Assembly: GCA_018065745.1 (NCBI GenBank)
Contig: JAGHSS010000251.1
Coordinates: forward strand, 1 to 16,598
Direction of reading: 5' to 3'
DNA from: Candidatus Neoflavobacterium equi
Lineage (GTDB): Bacteria > Bacteroidota > Bacteroidia > Flavobacteriales > Flavobacteriaceae
DNA length: 16,598 nt
The notes beneath the pieces were generated by a model. That model was not told the DNA's origin, made no database searches, and was given only the letters and a program-made list of their open reading frames with translations. Below are positions 8,089 to 16,587 of this stretch, piece by piece (the first letter of the stretch is position 1; every line of letters begins with the position of its first letter). The translations under genes and the position numbers were made by a program.

Positions 8089-9384
8089 ATGTTTATACAC
8101 AGAATATTTAGAGGTTTAAGAGGAGATAAAGGAATTTGGGCATTTGTGACCTTGTTGGCTTTGTTTTCATTTATGCCGGTTTTTAGTGCAAGTGCCAACT
8201 TAGTTTATGTTGTTGGAACAGTGAATTCAACCTATGAATTTTTGTTGAAACACATTTCCCATTTGATGATAGGGTTTTTTATTATGTACGTCATACATAA
8301 ATTCTCTTATCAAAATTTAAGGTGGATTTCCATATTGTTATTGCCCGTGGTTGGGATCCTGTTGTTGTTTACCCTGTTAAAGGGAAATACCATTGGGGGA
8401 GCCAACGCGAGTAGATGGATTTCAGTTGGTGGTTTTGGTTTCCAGCCTTCCGCCATGGCTGTTGTAGTTTTAAATATATATGCTGCTCAATATTTGGCAA
8501 AGTTCAAGGACAAGCCTTATGACTTTAAAGATTCCATATATAAATTATGGATTCCAGTAGGTATCATTTGTGTTTTGATATTGCCGGCCAATTTTTCAAC
8601 TGCTGCATTGGTTTTTTTTATGGTGATCATGTTGGTTTATCTTGCAGGATATCCCATGCGCTATTTATTTACCTTGATGGTACCTGTGGTGGTCACATTG
8701 ATTTTGTTTTTTGCCATAGCGACCTATTTTCCAAGTAAGTATTTTAGCCGTGTGAATACCTGGAAAAGTAGGATTGAAAGATTTACAAGTAAAGACGATG
8801 CAGATGTAGACAACTACCAAACTGATAATGCCAAGATTGCCATTGCAACTGGAAAATTCACAGGTTTGGGACCTGGTAAAAGTGTTCAAAGAAACTTTTT
8901 GCCTCAGTCTTCTTCAGATTTTATCTTTGCGATAATTATTGAGGAATACGGTTTACTGGGCGGATTTTCAGTATTGTTTATCTACCTGATGTTGTTTTTT
9001 AGGTTCTTTGTCAAAGCTGTTAAGATTGAAGATCACTTTGGAAAGTATCTCATGATTGGGATTGGTTTTCCAATCATCATTCAAGCGCTAGTCAATATGG
9101 GCGTTGCTGTGGAGCTATTGCCAACCACGGGACAAACCCTTCCTTTGATTAGTAGTGGGGGAACTTCCATCTGGATTACCTGTGCCTCTCTGGGGATTGT
9201 ACTTTCAGTTAGTGCAGGTGATGACAAGACCAATTTAAAAAAGGCGCCCAGATCAAGAAAGGCTAAAATTCAAGATCTCCAATCCAGTTCTGTAATAGAA
9301 GAGCTTGGAGATTATGAAAACGAAAATAAATTAGAACAAGATACAAATACACCAAATCCCATGGAGGCGGTTCAAAATAAATAA
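8089..9384 (+). CDS. ftsW: Septal peptidoglycan glycosyltransferase FtsW (SEDS family)
   Basis: This polytopic membrane protein polymerises lipid II at the septum together with FtsI. The 431 residues include about 9-10 hydrophobic helices up to about residue 375. SEDS motifs are visible: [18 protein letters not shown], then the conserved aspartate D277 in [16 protein letters not shown] (the residue needed for polymerase activity in this family), and [17 protein letters not shown]. After the last helix there is a cytoplasmic tail of about 55 residues with a basic patch ([10 protein letters not shown]) followed by an acidic, N/E/D-rich end. Synteny between murD and murG, and pairing with ftsI in the same operon, favour FtsW over RodA. 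Confidence 0.95.
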   Translation: MFIHRIFRGLRGDKGIWAFVTLLALFSFMPVFSASANLVYVVGTVNSTYEFLLKHISHLMIGFFIMYVIHKFSYQNLRWISILLLPVVGILLLFTLLKGNTIGGANASRWISVGGFGFQPSAMAVVVLNIYAAQYLAKFKDKPYDFKDSIYKLWIPVGIICVLILPANFSTAALVFFMVIMLVYLAGYPMRYLFTLMVPVVVTLILFFAIATYFPSKYFSRVNTWKSRIERFTSKDDADVDNYQTDNAKIAIATGKFTGLGPGKSVQRNFLPQSSSDFIFAIIIEEYGLLGGFSVLFIYLMLFFRFFVKAVKIEDHFGKYLMIGIGFPIIIQALVNMGVAVELLPTTGQTLPLISSGGTSIWITCASLGIVLSVSAGDDKTNLKKAPRSRKAKIQDLQSSSVIEELGDYENENKLEQDTNTPNPMEAVQNK

Positions 9385-9389
9385 GGATT

Positions 9390-10493
9390 ATGAAATCAAA
9401 CCCAAGATTTATTATCAGCGGTGGTGGTACTGGAGGGCATATCTATCCAGCTATTGCAATTGGAAATGCGTTAAAGGAAAAATATCCAGACGCTTCATTT
9501 CTTTTTGTCGGTGCTCAGGATAAAATGGAAATGCAGAAAGTACCTCAGGCGGGATTCCAAATTGAGGGATTGTGGATTTCAGGAATTCAACGTAAACTGA
9601 CGGTTGACAATTTGAAATTTCCATTAAAGCTTGTTTCAAGTTTGTGGAAATCAAGAAAGATAGTAAAGCGTTTTAAACCAGATGTGGTGATTGGAACAGG
9701 AGGGTTTGCTAGTGGTGCCGTTTTGCAAGTTGCCAACAGCATGAACATTCCAACCTTGGTTCAAGAACAGAATTCATATCCTGGAATAACAAATAAATTG
9801 TTGAGTAAAAAAGCAGCTGTTATCTGTGTTGCATATCCTGAATTGGAGCGATTTTTTCCAAGTGAGAAAATCATTTTAACGGGGAATCCCGTACGTTCAG
9901 ATTTGTTGAACACTGCAGATAAAAGAGCAGAGGCGTTGCAATTTTTCAATTTGGATCCCAACAAAAAAACCTTGGTTGTTTTGGGGGGAAGTTTAGGAGC
10001 CAGAAAAATCAATCAATTGTTAGCAGCAAATAAAAATTGGTTGTTGGAACAAAATATTCAAATTTTATGGCAGTGTGGTAAATTCTATTTTGAAGAATAT
10101 GCCCAACATGCACAAACAGATGGCGTTCAGGTGTTGTCTTTTATTGACCGTATGGATTTGGTTTATGCAGCTGCTGACTTAATCATTTCAAGGTCTGGTG
10201 CTTCTTCAGTTTCTGAATTAGCGCTGGTTGGGAAACCAACCATTTTTATACCTTCTCCCAATGTGGCAGAAGACCATCAGACAAAAAATGCCAAAGCCAT
10301 TGTGGATCAAGGCGGAGCAGTTTTGTTAAGAGAAGCAACGTTGGAAGAAACCTTCCAACCTGCAATAAAAGAAATAGTAAACAATACCGCTCATGCGATG
10401 TCCTTAGGAGCTAACTTTAAAAAATTAGCCTTGCCAAATGCAACTACTGACATTGTGAGCCAGATTGAACAGATTATCAAAAATATTAAATAG
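9390..10493 (+). CDS. murG: UDP-GlcNAc:lipid I N-acetylglucosaminyltransferase MurG
   Basis: This peripheral membrane GT-B enzyme converts lipid I to lipid II on the cytoplasmic face. The 367 residues are a typical length. The N-terminal loop G11-G-G-T-G-G-H17 is the family signature. [13 protein letters not shown] opens the C-terminal Rossmann fold, [12 protein letters not shown] follows, and [14 protein letters not shown] carries E294 and Q297 at the UDP-GlcNAc contacts of the family. The start ATG lies five bases after the ftsW stop. It completes the lipid II pathway together with mraY in the same operon. Confidence 0.97.
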   Translation: MKSNPRFIISGGGTGGHIYPAIAIGNALKEKYPDASFLFVGAQDKMEMQKVPQAGFQIEGLWISGIQRKLTVDNLKFPLKLVSSLWKSRKIVKRFKPDVVIGTGGFASGAVLQVANSMNIPTLVQEQNSYPGITNKLLSKKAAVICVAYPELERFFPSEKIILTGNPVRSDLLNTADKRAEALQFFNLDPNKKTLVVLGGSLGARKINQLLAANKNWLLEQNIQILWQCGKFYFEEYAQHAQTDGVQVLSFIDRMDLVYAAADLIISRSGASSVSELALVGKPTIFIPSPNVAEDHQTKNAKAIVDQGGAVLLREATLEETFQPAIKEIVNNTAHAMSLGANFKKLALPNATTDIVSQIEQIIKNIK

Positions 10494-10510
10494 GGTTGAA
10501 AACTCAGGTT

Positions 10511-11863
10511 ATGAAATTAGAGCAAATAGAGAATGTTTATTTTGTAGGTATTGGTGGAATTGGAATGAGTGCTTTGGCGCGTTATTTCAAAAACATCGGT
10601 AAAAATGTAGCTGGATATGACAAGACGGAAACGCATTTGACAGCTGCTTTGATATCTGATGGGATCTCCATTCACTTTACAGATTCAATTGCTGAGATTG
10701 CACCTGAATACAAAAACCCAGACAATACCTTGGTGGTATACACCCCAGCAATTCCAAAGGAGCACAAAGAGTTAAATTTTTTCTTAAATGAAAATTTTTC
10801 AGTCCTTAAAAGAGCAGCTGTTTTGGGGATTATTACCAAAGATACATTTTGTTTTGCAGTAGCTGGAACACATGGTAAAACAACCACATCCAGTATGTTA
10901 GGACACATCTTGTATCAAAGTGGTGTAGATGTTACTGCCTTCCTTGGCGGGATCGTTGAGAACTATCAATCAAATTTAATTGGAAGTGGAAAGACAGTTA
11001 CTGTTGTAGAAGCAGATGAATTTGATAGATCTTTCTTACATTTGCATCCCAATTTGGCTTGCATCACTTCTATGGATGCAGATCACTTGGATATTTATGG
11101 TGATGCATCCCATGTAGAAGCCTCATTCATAGCCTTTTCTGAGAAAGTGGATTCCAAATCGCTGTTCATTAATAACGGACTTCCGTTAGATGCAGTGAGA
11201 GTTGGAGTTGACGACGATTCAGAATTTGTTGCTTCAAACATTAGAATACAAGACGGTTGGTACATCTTTGATGTTAAAACACCAACAGACACTATAGAAA
11301 ACGTGAAACTTGGCTTGCCAGGAAGACACAATTTAACCAATGCATTATTGGCCATAGCTATGGCAAAGACGTATGGCTTAACCAACCAGCAAATTTGCGA
11401 GAGTTTGGAAAGTTTCAAAGGTGTTGTGCGCAGGTTCTCCTATCAGATCAAATCACCAGATTTGGTTTATGTAGATGATTATGCACATCATCCAACAGAA
11501 ATTAACGCTGTTCATCACGCATTGAGAGAGTTGTATCCTGGAAAACAAATTTTAGCTGTATTTCAGCCCCATTTGTTTAGTAGAACTCGAGATTTTGCTG
11601 ATGGATTTGCAGAAAGTCTTTCACAATTTGATGAAGTCCTATTATTGGATATTTACCCTGCAAGAGAATTGCCTATTGACGGCATCAATTCGCAGTGGTT
11701 GTTAGATAAAATGGCACTTACAAACAAGCGATTAATTAAAAAAGAAGATTTAATTACTGAAATGTGTAAGTCCAGTTCAACTGTAATTGTTACCATTGGA
11801 GCTGGTGATATTGGAGAAATGATCACTGACATAAAAGACGCGTTGGATGCTAAAAAAAATTAA
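10511..11863 (+). CDS. murC: UDP-N-acetylmuramate:L-alanine ligase MurC
   Basis: This cytoplasmic ligase commits UDP-MurNAc to stem-peptide synthesis by adding L-alanine. From ATG 10511 the protein has 450 residues. It shows the N-terminal VYFVGIGGIGMSALARYF fold (9-26), the ATP loop G119-T-H-G-K-T124 with the histidine typical of MurC, DADHLDIYGD, and VDDYAHHPTEI (321-331). A TTG at 10496 in the same frame would add five residues; I prefer the ATG because the family usually begins only a few residues before the glycine-rich motif. The last 17 bases overlap ftsQ. Confidence 0.94.
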   Translation: MKLEQIENVYFVGIGGIGMSALARYFKNIGKNVAGYDKTETHLTAALISDGISIHFTDSIAEIAPEYKNPDNTLVVYTPAIPKEHKELNFFLNENFSVLKRAAVLGIITKDTFCFAVAGTHGKTTTSSMLGHILYQSGVDVTAFLGGIVENYQSNLIGSGKTVTVVEADEFDRSFLHLHPNLACITSMDADHLDIYGDASHVEASFIAFSEKVDSKSLFINNGLPLDAVRVGVDDDSEFVASNIRIQDGWYIFDVKTPTDTIENVKLGLPGRHNLTNALLAIAMAKTYGLTNQQICESLESFKGVVRRFSYQIKSPDLVYVDDYAHHPTEINAVHHALRELYPGKQILAVFQPHLFSRTRDFADGFAESLSQFDEVLLLDIYPARELPIDGINSQWLLDKMALTNKRLIKKEDLITEMCKSSSTVIVTIGAGDIGEMITDIKDALDAKKN

Positions 11864-12572
11864 ATGGGTTGATGTTCGAATTTTCTTAATGTTTTTCTTG
11901 GTGCTGTTTTTATATTCATTCGCATCCAAGAGAAATGAGAGAAGGAGAATGACTGATATAGAAGTTGCCTTTATAGGCACAGATAATCTTTACATTACTC
12001 AGGAACGCATCAATTCTATTTTACAAGACAATTTATCATTTGTTGGAAGTGTAAAAAAAGACCACGAGGTCATCAAGCATTTGGAAAAGGTTTTAAACAC
12101 CAATACCATGATTGATGAGGCGCAGGTATACAAATCCATCGATGGGGTCTTAAAAGCTGAAATTGTACAGAAAAAGCCTATTGGGCGTGTAGTAAATGGG
12201 TCATCTAATTTCTACATTGATTCAAAAGGACACAAAATGCCTTTGTCAGATAATTATTCTGCAAGAGTTCCTTTAGTAACGGGAAAGATTAACGAATCAA
12301 ACAAAGATGAAATTTTTGAAATTTTGTCCAAAATTGATACCGATGATTTTCTAAAAAAAAGTATTATTGGTATCCAAATTTTACCTAGTGGAAGTTTGGT
12401 AATGTCAGATCGGAATTTTGATTATAAAATTCTCTTCGGTAAGGTTGTAAATGAAGATCGGAAGTTCAACAACTACAAGGCTTTTATGCAACATGCATTA
12501 CAAGACACGATAATTAAAAATTACAAATTGATTAATCTCAAATTTACACAACAAGTAGTGTGCACCAAATAG
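11847..12572 (+). CDS. ftsQ: Cell division protein FtsQ
   Basis: This bitopic divisome protein (DivIB family) connects the ring to FtsL/FtsB and the septal synthases. The 241 residues have a basic cytoplasmic start (MLKKIKWVD), one transmembrane helix (about 10-26), a basic stop-transfer patch (SKRNERRR), and a POTRA-like region (about 36-105) that ends in the strand pattern typical of the family (YKSIDGVLKAEIVQKKPIGRV). The rest is the diverged FtsQ beta domain. Sequence similarity to proteobacterial FtsQ is weak, so the call relies on topology, the POTRA-like pattern and its place between murC and ftsA. It overlaps murC by 17 bp and ends 6 bp before ftsA. Confidence 0.9.
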   Translation: MLKKIKWVDVRIFLMFFLVLFLYSFASKRNERRRMTDIEVAFIGTDNLYITQERINSILQDNLSFVGSVKKDHEVIKHLEKVLNTNTMIDEAQVYKSIDGVLKAEIVQKKPIGRVVNGSSNFYIDSKGHKMPLSDNYSARVPLVTGKINESNKDEIFEILSKIDTDDFLKKSIIGIQILPSGSLVMSDRNFDYKILFGKVVNEDRKFNNYKAFMQHALQDTIIKNYKLINLKFTQQVVCTK

Positions 12573-12578
12573 TAGAAT

Positions 12579-13982
12579 ATGAGTAAAGATAGTATTGCAG
12601 TTGGATTAGATATTGGTACAACAAAAATTGTTGCCATGATTGGTCGCAAAAATGAATTTGGGAAACTTGAAATTTTAGGTCTTGGTAAAGCTAAGAGTCT
12701 AGGTGTGTCACGTGGTGTTGTAAATAATATTACGCAAACCATTAACTCCATTCAGCAAGCTATTGGTGCTGCAGAAGAAGCTTCAGGTTTACAAATTGAA
12801 GATGTTGTAGTTGGTATTGCAGGACAACACATTCGCAGCATTCAGTATACAGACTATATTATTCGTCCAGATTTTGAAGAAGTTATTTCAGAGCAGGACA
12901 TTGATAATTTAGTAGGTCAAGTACAGAAGTTAGCGATGTTGCCTGGTGAAGAAATTATCCATATCTTACCCCAAGAATATCTTGTGGATGGGACTTCAGA
13001 ATCTAAAGAGCCGATTGGTATGGCAGGTTCCAGATTGGAAGCTAATTTCCACGTTGTAGTGGGCCAAGCATCATCCATCAGAAATGTTGGAAAATGCATC
13101 AAAGGAGCTAATTTAGACTTGGCTGATTTGACATTAGAGCCGTTGGCATCTGCGGATGCGGTATTGAGCTATGATGAAAAAGACGCTGGAGTTGCCTTGG
13201 TAGATATTGGTGGTGGAACCACAGATTTAGCCATTTTCAAAGGTGGAATTATCAGACATACGGCTGTTATTCCTTATGGTGGAAATGCAATTACTGACGA
13301 TATTAAAGAAGGTTGTTCTATTATTGAAAAACAAGCTGAAGCATTGAAAATTAAATTTGGATCTGCTTGGCCTGAAGATAATAAAGAAAATGAAATTGTT
13401 TCTATCCCGAGTTTTAGAGGACAAGAGCCAAAAGAAATTTCTTTGAAAAATTTGTCGTTGATCATCAACGCACGTGTATTGGAAATCATTGAAATTGTTT
13501 TTGATGAAATTAAATCATACGGATATGATGAGCAACGCAAGAAATTGATTGCAGGAATCGTTTTAACAGGTGGGGGAGCTCAACTAAAACACATCAAGCA
13601 ATTGGTTGAATACGTTACTGGTTTAGACACAAGAATTGGTTATCCAAATGAACATTTGGCGGGTAATTCTCAAAAAGACATCTCCAGTCCAATGTATGCA
13701 ACTGCAGTAGGATTGGTCATGAAAGGTTTGGAACACAAATCATACAGTGCCGTTTCTGCACACAGAATTGATCGTTCTGAAAAAGAAGCTGCTGCTGAAG
13801 CTCAGAAAGTAGTGATCAAATCAGAACCAGTTGTGGAGGTAGCGCCTGTGATTGAAACAAAAGCGCAAGAGCCAACACAACAAGTAGAAGAGAAAAAGAA
13901 TGAGAAAGATAACGGACCAAAAAGAAACTTTTTGGATAAGTTTATTGAAAAGTTTAAAGAATTTATAGATAACGTAGAGTAA
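12579..13982 (+). CDS. ftsA: Cell division protein FtsA
   Basis: This actin-fold ATPase tethers FtsZ filaments to the membrane and recruits later division proteins. The 467 residues hold the actin-family phosphate motifs D11-I-G-T-T (in AVGLDIGTTKIVAMIG) and D209-I-G-G-G-T-T215, and the adenosine motif around G331-G-G333 (VLTGGGAQLK). After the actin-like core (to about 400) comes a V/P/E/K-rich linker. The final 19 residues (449-467, RNFLDKFIEKFKEFIDNVE) form an amphipathic helix alternating F/I/L with K/E, the expected membrane-targeting sequence. It starts 6 bp after ftsQ and ends 11 bp before its partner ftsZ. Confidence 0.97.
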   Translation: MSKDSIAVGLDIGTTKIVAMIGRKNEFGKLEILGLGKAKSLGVSRGVVNNITQTINSIQQAIGAAEEASGLQIEDVVVGIAGQHIRSIQYTDYIIRPDFEEVISEQDIDNLVGQVQKLAMLPGEEIIHILPQEYLVDGTSESKEPIGMAGSRLEANFHVVVGQASSIRNVGKCIKGANLDLADLTLEPLASADAVLSYDEKDAGVALVDIGGGTTDLAIFKGGIIRHTAVIPYGGNAITDDIKEGCSIIEKQAEALKIKFGSAWPEDNKENEIVSIPSFRGQEPKEISLKNLSLIINARVLEIIEIVFDEIKSYGYDEQRKKLIAGIVLTGGGAQLKHIKQLVEYVTGLDTRIGYPNEHLAGNSQKDISSPMYATAVGLVMKGLEHKSYSAVSAHRIDRSEKEAAAEAQKVVIKSEPVVEVAPVIETKAQEPTQQVEEKKNEKDNGPKRNFLDKFIEKFKEFIDNVE

Positions 13983-13993
13983 ACCACATAGAT

Positions 13994-15937
13994 ATGGAAA
14001 GTAACTCAGGATTAGGGAATATTTCATTTGATTTACCAAAAAATCAATCAAATGTTATAAAAGTTATTGGAGTAGGTGGCGGAGGAAGTAACGCGATTAA
14101 TCACATGTTTCAACAAGGTATTAATGGCGTTGATTTTATCATCTGTAATACAGATGCTCAAGCCTTAGCTAACAGTCCAGTACCAAACAAAATCCAATTG
14201 GGATTGAGTTTGACTGAAGGTCTTGGTGCCGGTGCAAACCCTGAAGTAGGTCAACAATCTGCTTTGGAAAGTATTGAAGAAATTGAGAAAATGTTGGACA
14301 CCAATACCAAACTTGTATTTATTACAGCAGGTATGGGTGGAGGTACCGGAACAGGTGCTGCCCCAGTAATTGCTCAATTAGCTAAAGAACGTGATATCTT
14401 AACTGTTGGAATTGTAACTATTCCTTTTCAATTTGAAGGTAAAGTACGTCATGAACAAGCTTTAGCTGGTGTGGACCGTTTGAGAAAACAAGTGGATTCA
14501 CTTATTGTAATCAACAATAACAAACTGAGAGAAGTTTATGGAAATCTAGGTTTCAAAGCTGGATTTGCTAAAGCGGATGAAGTATTGTCAACTGCGTCTA
14601 AAGGAATTGCAGAAGTAATTACACATCACTATACTCAAAATATCGACTTGAAAGATGCGAAAACCGTTCTTTCAAACAGTGGTACAGCAATAATGGGATC
14701 TTCAAAAGCATCTGGTGAAAACAGAGCGAAGGAAGCGATTGTTTCTGCATTAGATTCTCCACTATTGAACGACAATAAAATTACAGGTGCTAAAAATGTA
14801 CTTTTGTTGATTGTTTGTGGTGAAAACGAAATCACGATTGATGAAATCAGTGAAATCAACGAACACATTCAAGCGGAAGCTGGTCACAACGCCAATATTA
14901 TTATGGGGGTTGGTGATGATGAAACTCTTGGAGATTCTATCTCTGTAACTATTATTGCTACAGGATTTGATATTGAGCAACAGGGAAACTTAGTTAATCA
15001 AGAACAATCAAAGATCATCCATACTTTAGATTCTGAACAAAGTTTTACAAGCAATTTATCACACAATCCAAATGTGAAAATGCCTGAGAACTTCACTCAA
15101 ATTCAAAGACCTAACACGACACAAAATACTGCTATGCCTGTTCAACCTCAAACGGAGAGAATTGTGCATAATCTCGACGAGGAGGTAGAGTATACTGAAA
15201 AAAAGCAAATAGCTGAAATTGAAAACACTTCAATTTCGCAAAGCATAAATAACTTTGATACATTTTTTGAAATTGTAAGTCCTGAGCCTACAACTAGAAA
15301 CGTGACCCAGTTTGTTATTGAAGACGCAAAACCTCAAACACAGGTTTATGTTGCTCCTCCAGTACAAGCGCCAGTAGTTGAAAATTTTGAAGAACCTGCA
15401 AACCGTGTGGTTTTCAATTTAGACAACACTGCTCCAGTAGCTCAAGTGGCTGAAACAACTTTTGTTGCTCCAGAACCAATCATTGACGCTCAAGGAAAAA
15501 AGATTTATAGTCTGGATGACTATATGGAAAAAGAGGAAGAATTGACGGCTTCAAAACCGGTAGAGAAAGTTGTGGAAGAACCAGAATTGAATATGACAGT
15601 TCGCACCATCAACCAACCTCAAGCGGTACAAGCACCAGTTCAAGCACCAGTGCGCAATGTGGAAATGCCGGCTGAGGATGTTTTACACACCAGCTCTATT
15701 GAAGAGACGTTGCGTTTGAGATCTCAAGCGCGCAAAGACAAGATGAAGGCTTTCAATCACAAGTTCACTGGAAACAAACATGCAGACTTGGACAGCAAAC
15801 CAGCTTATGAGCGCATGGGAATTGACATTCATTCCACACCAATGGATAACTCCAGATCAAGAATGTCTGTTGGATTCAACAATGACGAAGTGCAATTGAG
15901 AAATAACAACTCATTCTTGCACGATAACGTAGATTAA
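13994..15937 (+). CDS. ftsZ: Cell division GTPase FtsZ with long C-terminal linker
   Basis: This tubulin homologue forms the Z-ring. The core (about 20-330) has G26VGGGGSNA, the NTDAQAL nucleotide contact, the tubulin signature G115-G-G-T-G-T-G121 and the T7 loop with N216, D218 and D221, so GTP hydrolysis should be intact. At 647 residues it is far longer than E. coli FtsZ (383). The extra length is a linker of about 300 residues rich in P/Q/V/E. Within it a short motif, [KR]-x-[IV]-[HFY]-[NTS]-L-D, recurs at 340, 389, 471 and 502. The C-terminus (QLRNNNSFLHDNVD) differs from the usual DxPxFLR-type peptide but resembles other flavobacterial FtsZ as I remember them. It is the last gene of the operon and is followed by a terminator. 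Confidence 0.97.
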   Translation: MESNSGLGNISFDLPKNQSNVIKVIGVGGGGSNAINHMFQQGINGVDFIICNTDAQALANSPVPNKIQLGLSLTEGLGAGANPEVGQQSALESIEEIEKMLDTNTKLVFITAGMGGGTGTGAAPVIAQLAKERDILTVGIVTIPFQFEGKVRHEQALAGVDRLRKQVDSLIVINNNKLREVYGNLGFKAGFAKADEVLSTASKGIAEVITHHYTQNIDLKDAKTVLSNSGTAIMGSSKASGENRAKEAIVSALDSPLLNDNKITGAKNVLLLIVCGENEITIDEISEINEHIQAEAGHNANIIMGVGDDETLGDSISVTIIATGFDIEQQGNLVNQEQSKIIHTLDSEQSFTSNLSHNPNVKMPENFTQIQRPNTTQNTAMPVQPQTERIVHNLDEEVEYTEKKQIAEIENTSISQSINNFDTFFEIVSPEPTTRNVTQFVIEDAKPQTQVYVAPPVQAPVVENFEEPANRVVFNLDNTAPVAQVAETTFVAPEPIIDAQGKKIYSLDDYMEKEEELTASKPVEKVVEEPELNMTVRTINQPQAVQAPVQAPVRNVEMPAEDVLHTSSIEETLRLRSQARKDKMKAFNHKFTGNKHADLDSKPAYERMGIDIHSTPMDNSRSRMSVGFNNDEVQLRNNNSFLHDNVD

Positions 15938-15963
15938 AAAATCACTTTTTGAAAGATACTTTG

Positions 15964-15989
15964 ACCCGAATCCCTTTATGGATTCGGGT
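15964..15989 (+). terminator. Intrinsic terminator of the dcw operon, after ftsZ
   Basis: A perfect 10-bp stem (ACCCGAATCC with GGATTCGGGT) closes a 6-nt loop (CTTTAT) 26 bp after the ftsZ stop. It is followed by a T-rich but interrupted tract (TTATTTGTTT). The GC-rich stem stands out against the local AT-rich background. The A-rich bases before it are only a short run, so activity on the opposite strand is less certain. Confidence 0.85.
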
Positions 15990-15997
15990 TATTTGTT

Positions 15998-16005
15998 TAA
16001 ATTTG
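15998..16005 (+). promoter_or_regulatory. yqeY-family gene promoter, -7 box
   Basis: TAAATTTG matches TAnnTTTG exactly and lies 9 bp beyond the ftsZ terminator stem. Transcription would start near 16011, giving a leader of about 16 nt before the ATG at 16027. A clear -33 TTG is not visible; that position falls in the terminator loop and right arm. It implies the downstream gene is transcribed independently of the division operon. Confidence 0.55.
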
Positions 16006-16026
16006 TTACCTAAATTAGGAAAGATT

Positions 16027-16473
16027 ATGAGTTTACAAACACAAATAATGGATGCCTTGAAAACGGCAATGAAAGCTAAAGACACGGTAGCTTTAGAAGC
16101 TTTAAGAGCCATTAAATCTGAAATCTTATTGGCACAAACTGCTGCAGCTGGAGCAGAATTCACTGCTGAAGATGAGATTAAATTGTTACAAAAATTAGTG
16201 AAACAACGCAAGGATTCTGCAACGATCTTCACAGAGCAAAACCGCGCTGATTTAGCAGAGCCAGAATTGGCACAAATTGCAGTTATAGAGCAGTTTTTAC
16301 CTGCGCAGTTGTCAGAGGCTGAAGTAGAGCAAATCGTGGCTGGAATCATCTCTAAAGGTGGTTTTTCTGGGATTGCATCCATGGGTCAAGTAATGGGCTT
16401 AGCTTCTAAGAATCTTGCGGGACAGGCTGACGGTAAAACAATATCTACTATTGTAAAAAAACTTTTAGCATAA
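16027..16473 (+). CDS. GatB/YqeY domain-containing protein
   Basis: This 148-residue protein is a full-length stand-alone YqeY-family member. The family is related to the tail domain of GatB, the tRNA-dependent amidotransferase subunit, and has a helical bundle followed by a small C-terminal helical domain. Its exact cellular role is not established; tRNA binding is a plausible inference from the GatB relation. Seen here are MSLQTQIMDALKTAMKAKD, ALRAIKSEILLA, EDEIKLLQKLVKQRKDSA, QFLPAQLSEAEVEQIV and GQVMGLASKNLAGQADGKTIS, all typical of the family. ATG 16027 is chosen over an upstream in-frame TTG at 15949, because that extension would translate the terminator hairpin and has no family resemblance. 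It has its own -7 box. The tRNA-Arg gene follows 40 bp after its stop. Confidence 0.93.
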   Translation: MSLQTQIMDALKTAMKAKDTVALEALRAIKSEILLAQTAAAGAEFTAEDEIKLLQKLVKQRKDSATIFTEQNRADLAEPELAQIAVIEQFLPAQLSEAEVEQIVAGIISKGGFSGIASMGQVMGLASKNLAGQADGKTISTIVKKLLA

Positions 16474-16487
16474 TATAAATTATTGTA

Positions 16488-16495
16488 TAGATTTG
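16488..16495 (+). promoter_or_regulatory. tRNA-Arg promoter, -7 box
   Basis: TAGATTTG matches TAnnTTTG. Transcription would start near 16501, about 12 nt before the mature tRNA 5' end. No good -33 TTG is seen. The box sits inside an imperfect dyad (GTATAGATT, 16485-16493, with AATC-T-TATAC, 16497-16506; one bulged T). The dyad has no T-tract after it, so I do not call it a terminator for the yqeY-family gene. Confidence 0.5.
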
Positions 16496-16513
16496 TAATC
16501 TTATACTGTAATA

Positions 16514-16587
16514 GACCGCGTAGTTCAACTGGATAGAATATCAGATTTCGGCTCTGAGGGTTGGGGGTTCGAACCCCTCCGCGGTCG
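16514..16587 (+). tRNA. tRNA-Arg (anticodon UCG)
   Basis: A full cloverleaf can be folded by hand. The 7-bp acceptor stem is GACCGCG (16514-16520) with CGCGGTC (16580-16586), with discriminator G16587. The D-arm is GTTC/GAAT with a GG-A loop. The anticodon stem TCAGA/TCTGA encloses the loop TTTCGGC, with anticodon TCG at 16548-16550. The variable loop has 5 nt. The T-stem is GGGGG/CCCTC around TTCGAAC. The anticodon UCG reads CGA and related CGN arginine codons. The bases after the discriminator are CCCCA, so a CCA end is not encoded in register and would have to be added after transcription. Confidence 0.95.

Noticed and set aside
10496..10510. TTG 10496 as start of murC
   Set aside because: It adds only five residues before a good ATG; the ATG places the glycine-rich motif at the usual distance. 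Not fully excluded.
11095..11418. Minus-strand 107-residue open frame inside murC
   Set aside because: Antisense of a strongly conserved murC segment, with no promoter or family resemblance.
15629..15651. 12-bp tandem repeat in ftsZ (CAAGCACCAGT twice)
   Set aside because: It encodes QAPVQAPV within the low-complexity linker; an ordinary in-frame slippage-type repeat, not a separate element.
15949..16026. TTG 15949 as start of the yqeY-family gene
   Set aside because: The extension lies on the ftsZ terminator hairpin and upstream of the -7 box at 15998; the family N-terminus begins at ATG 16027.
15942..16382. Minus-strand 146-residue open frame
   Set aside because: It is the antisense shadow of the yqeY-family gene, reads through the terminator, and has a Cys/Ser/Ala-biased composition with no recognisable domain.
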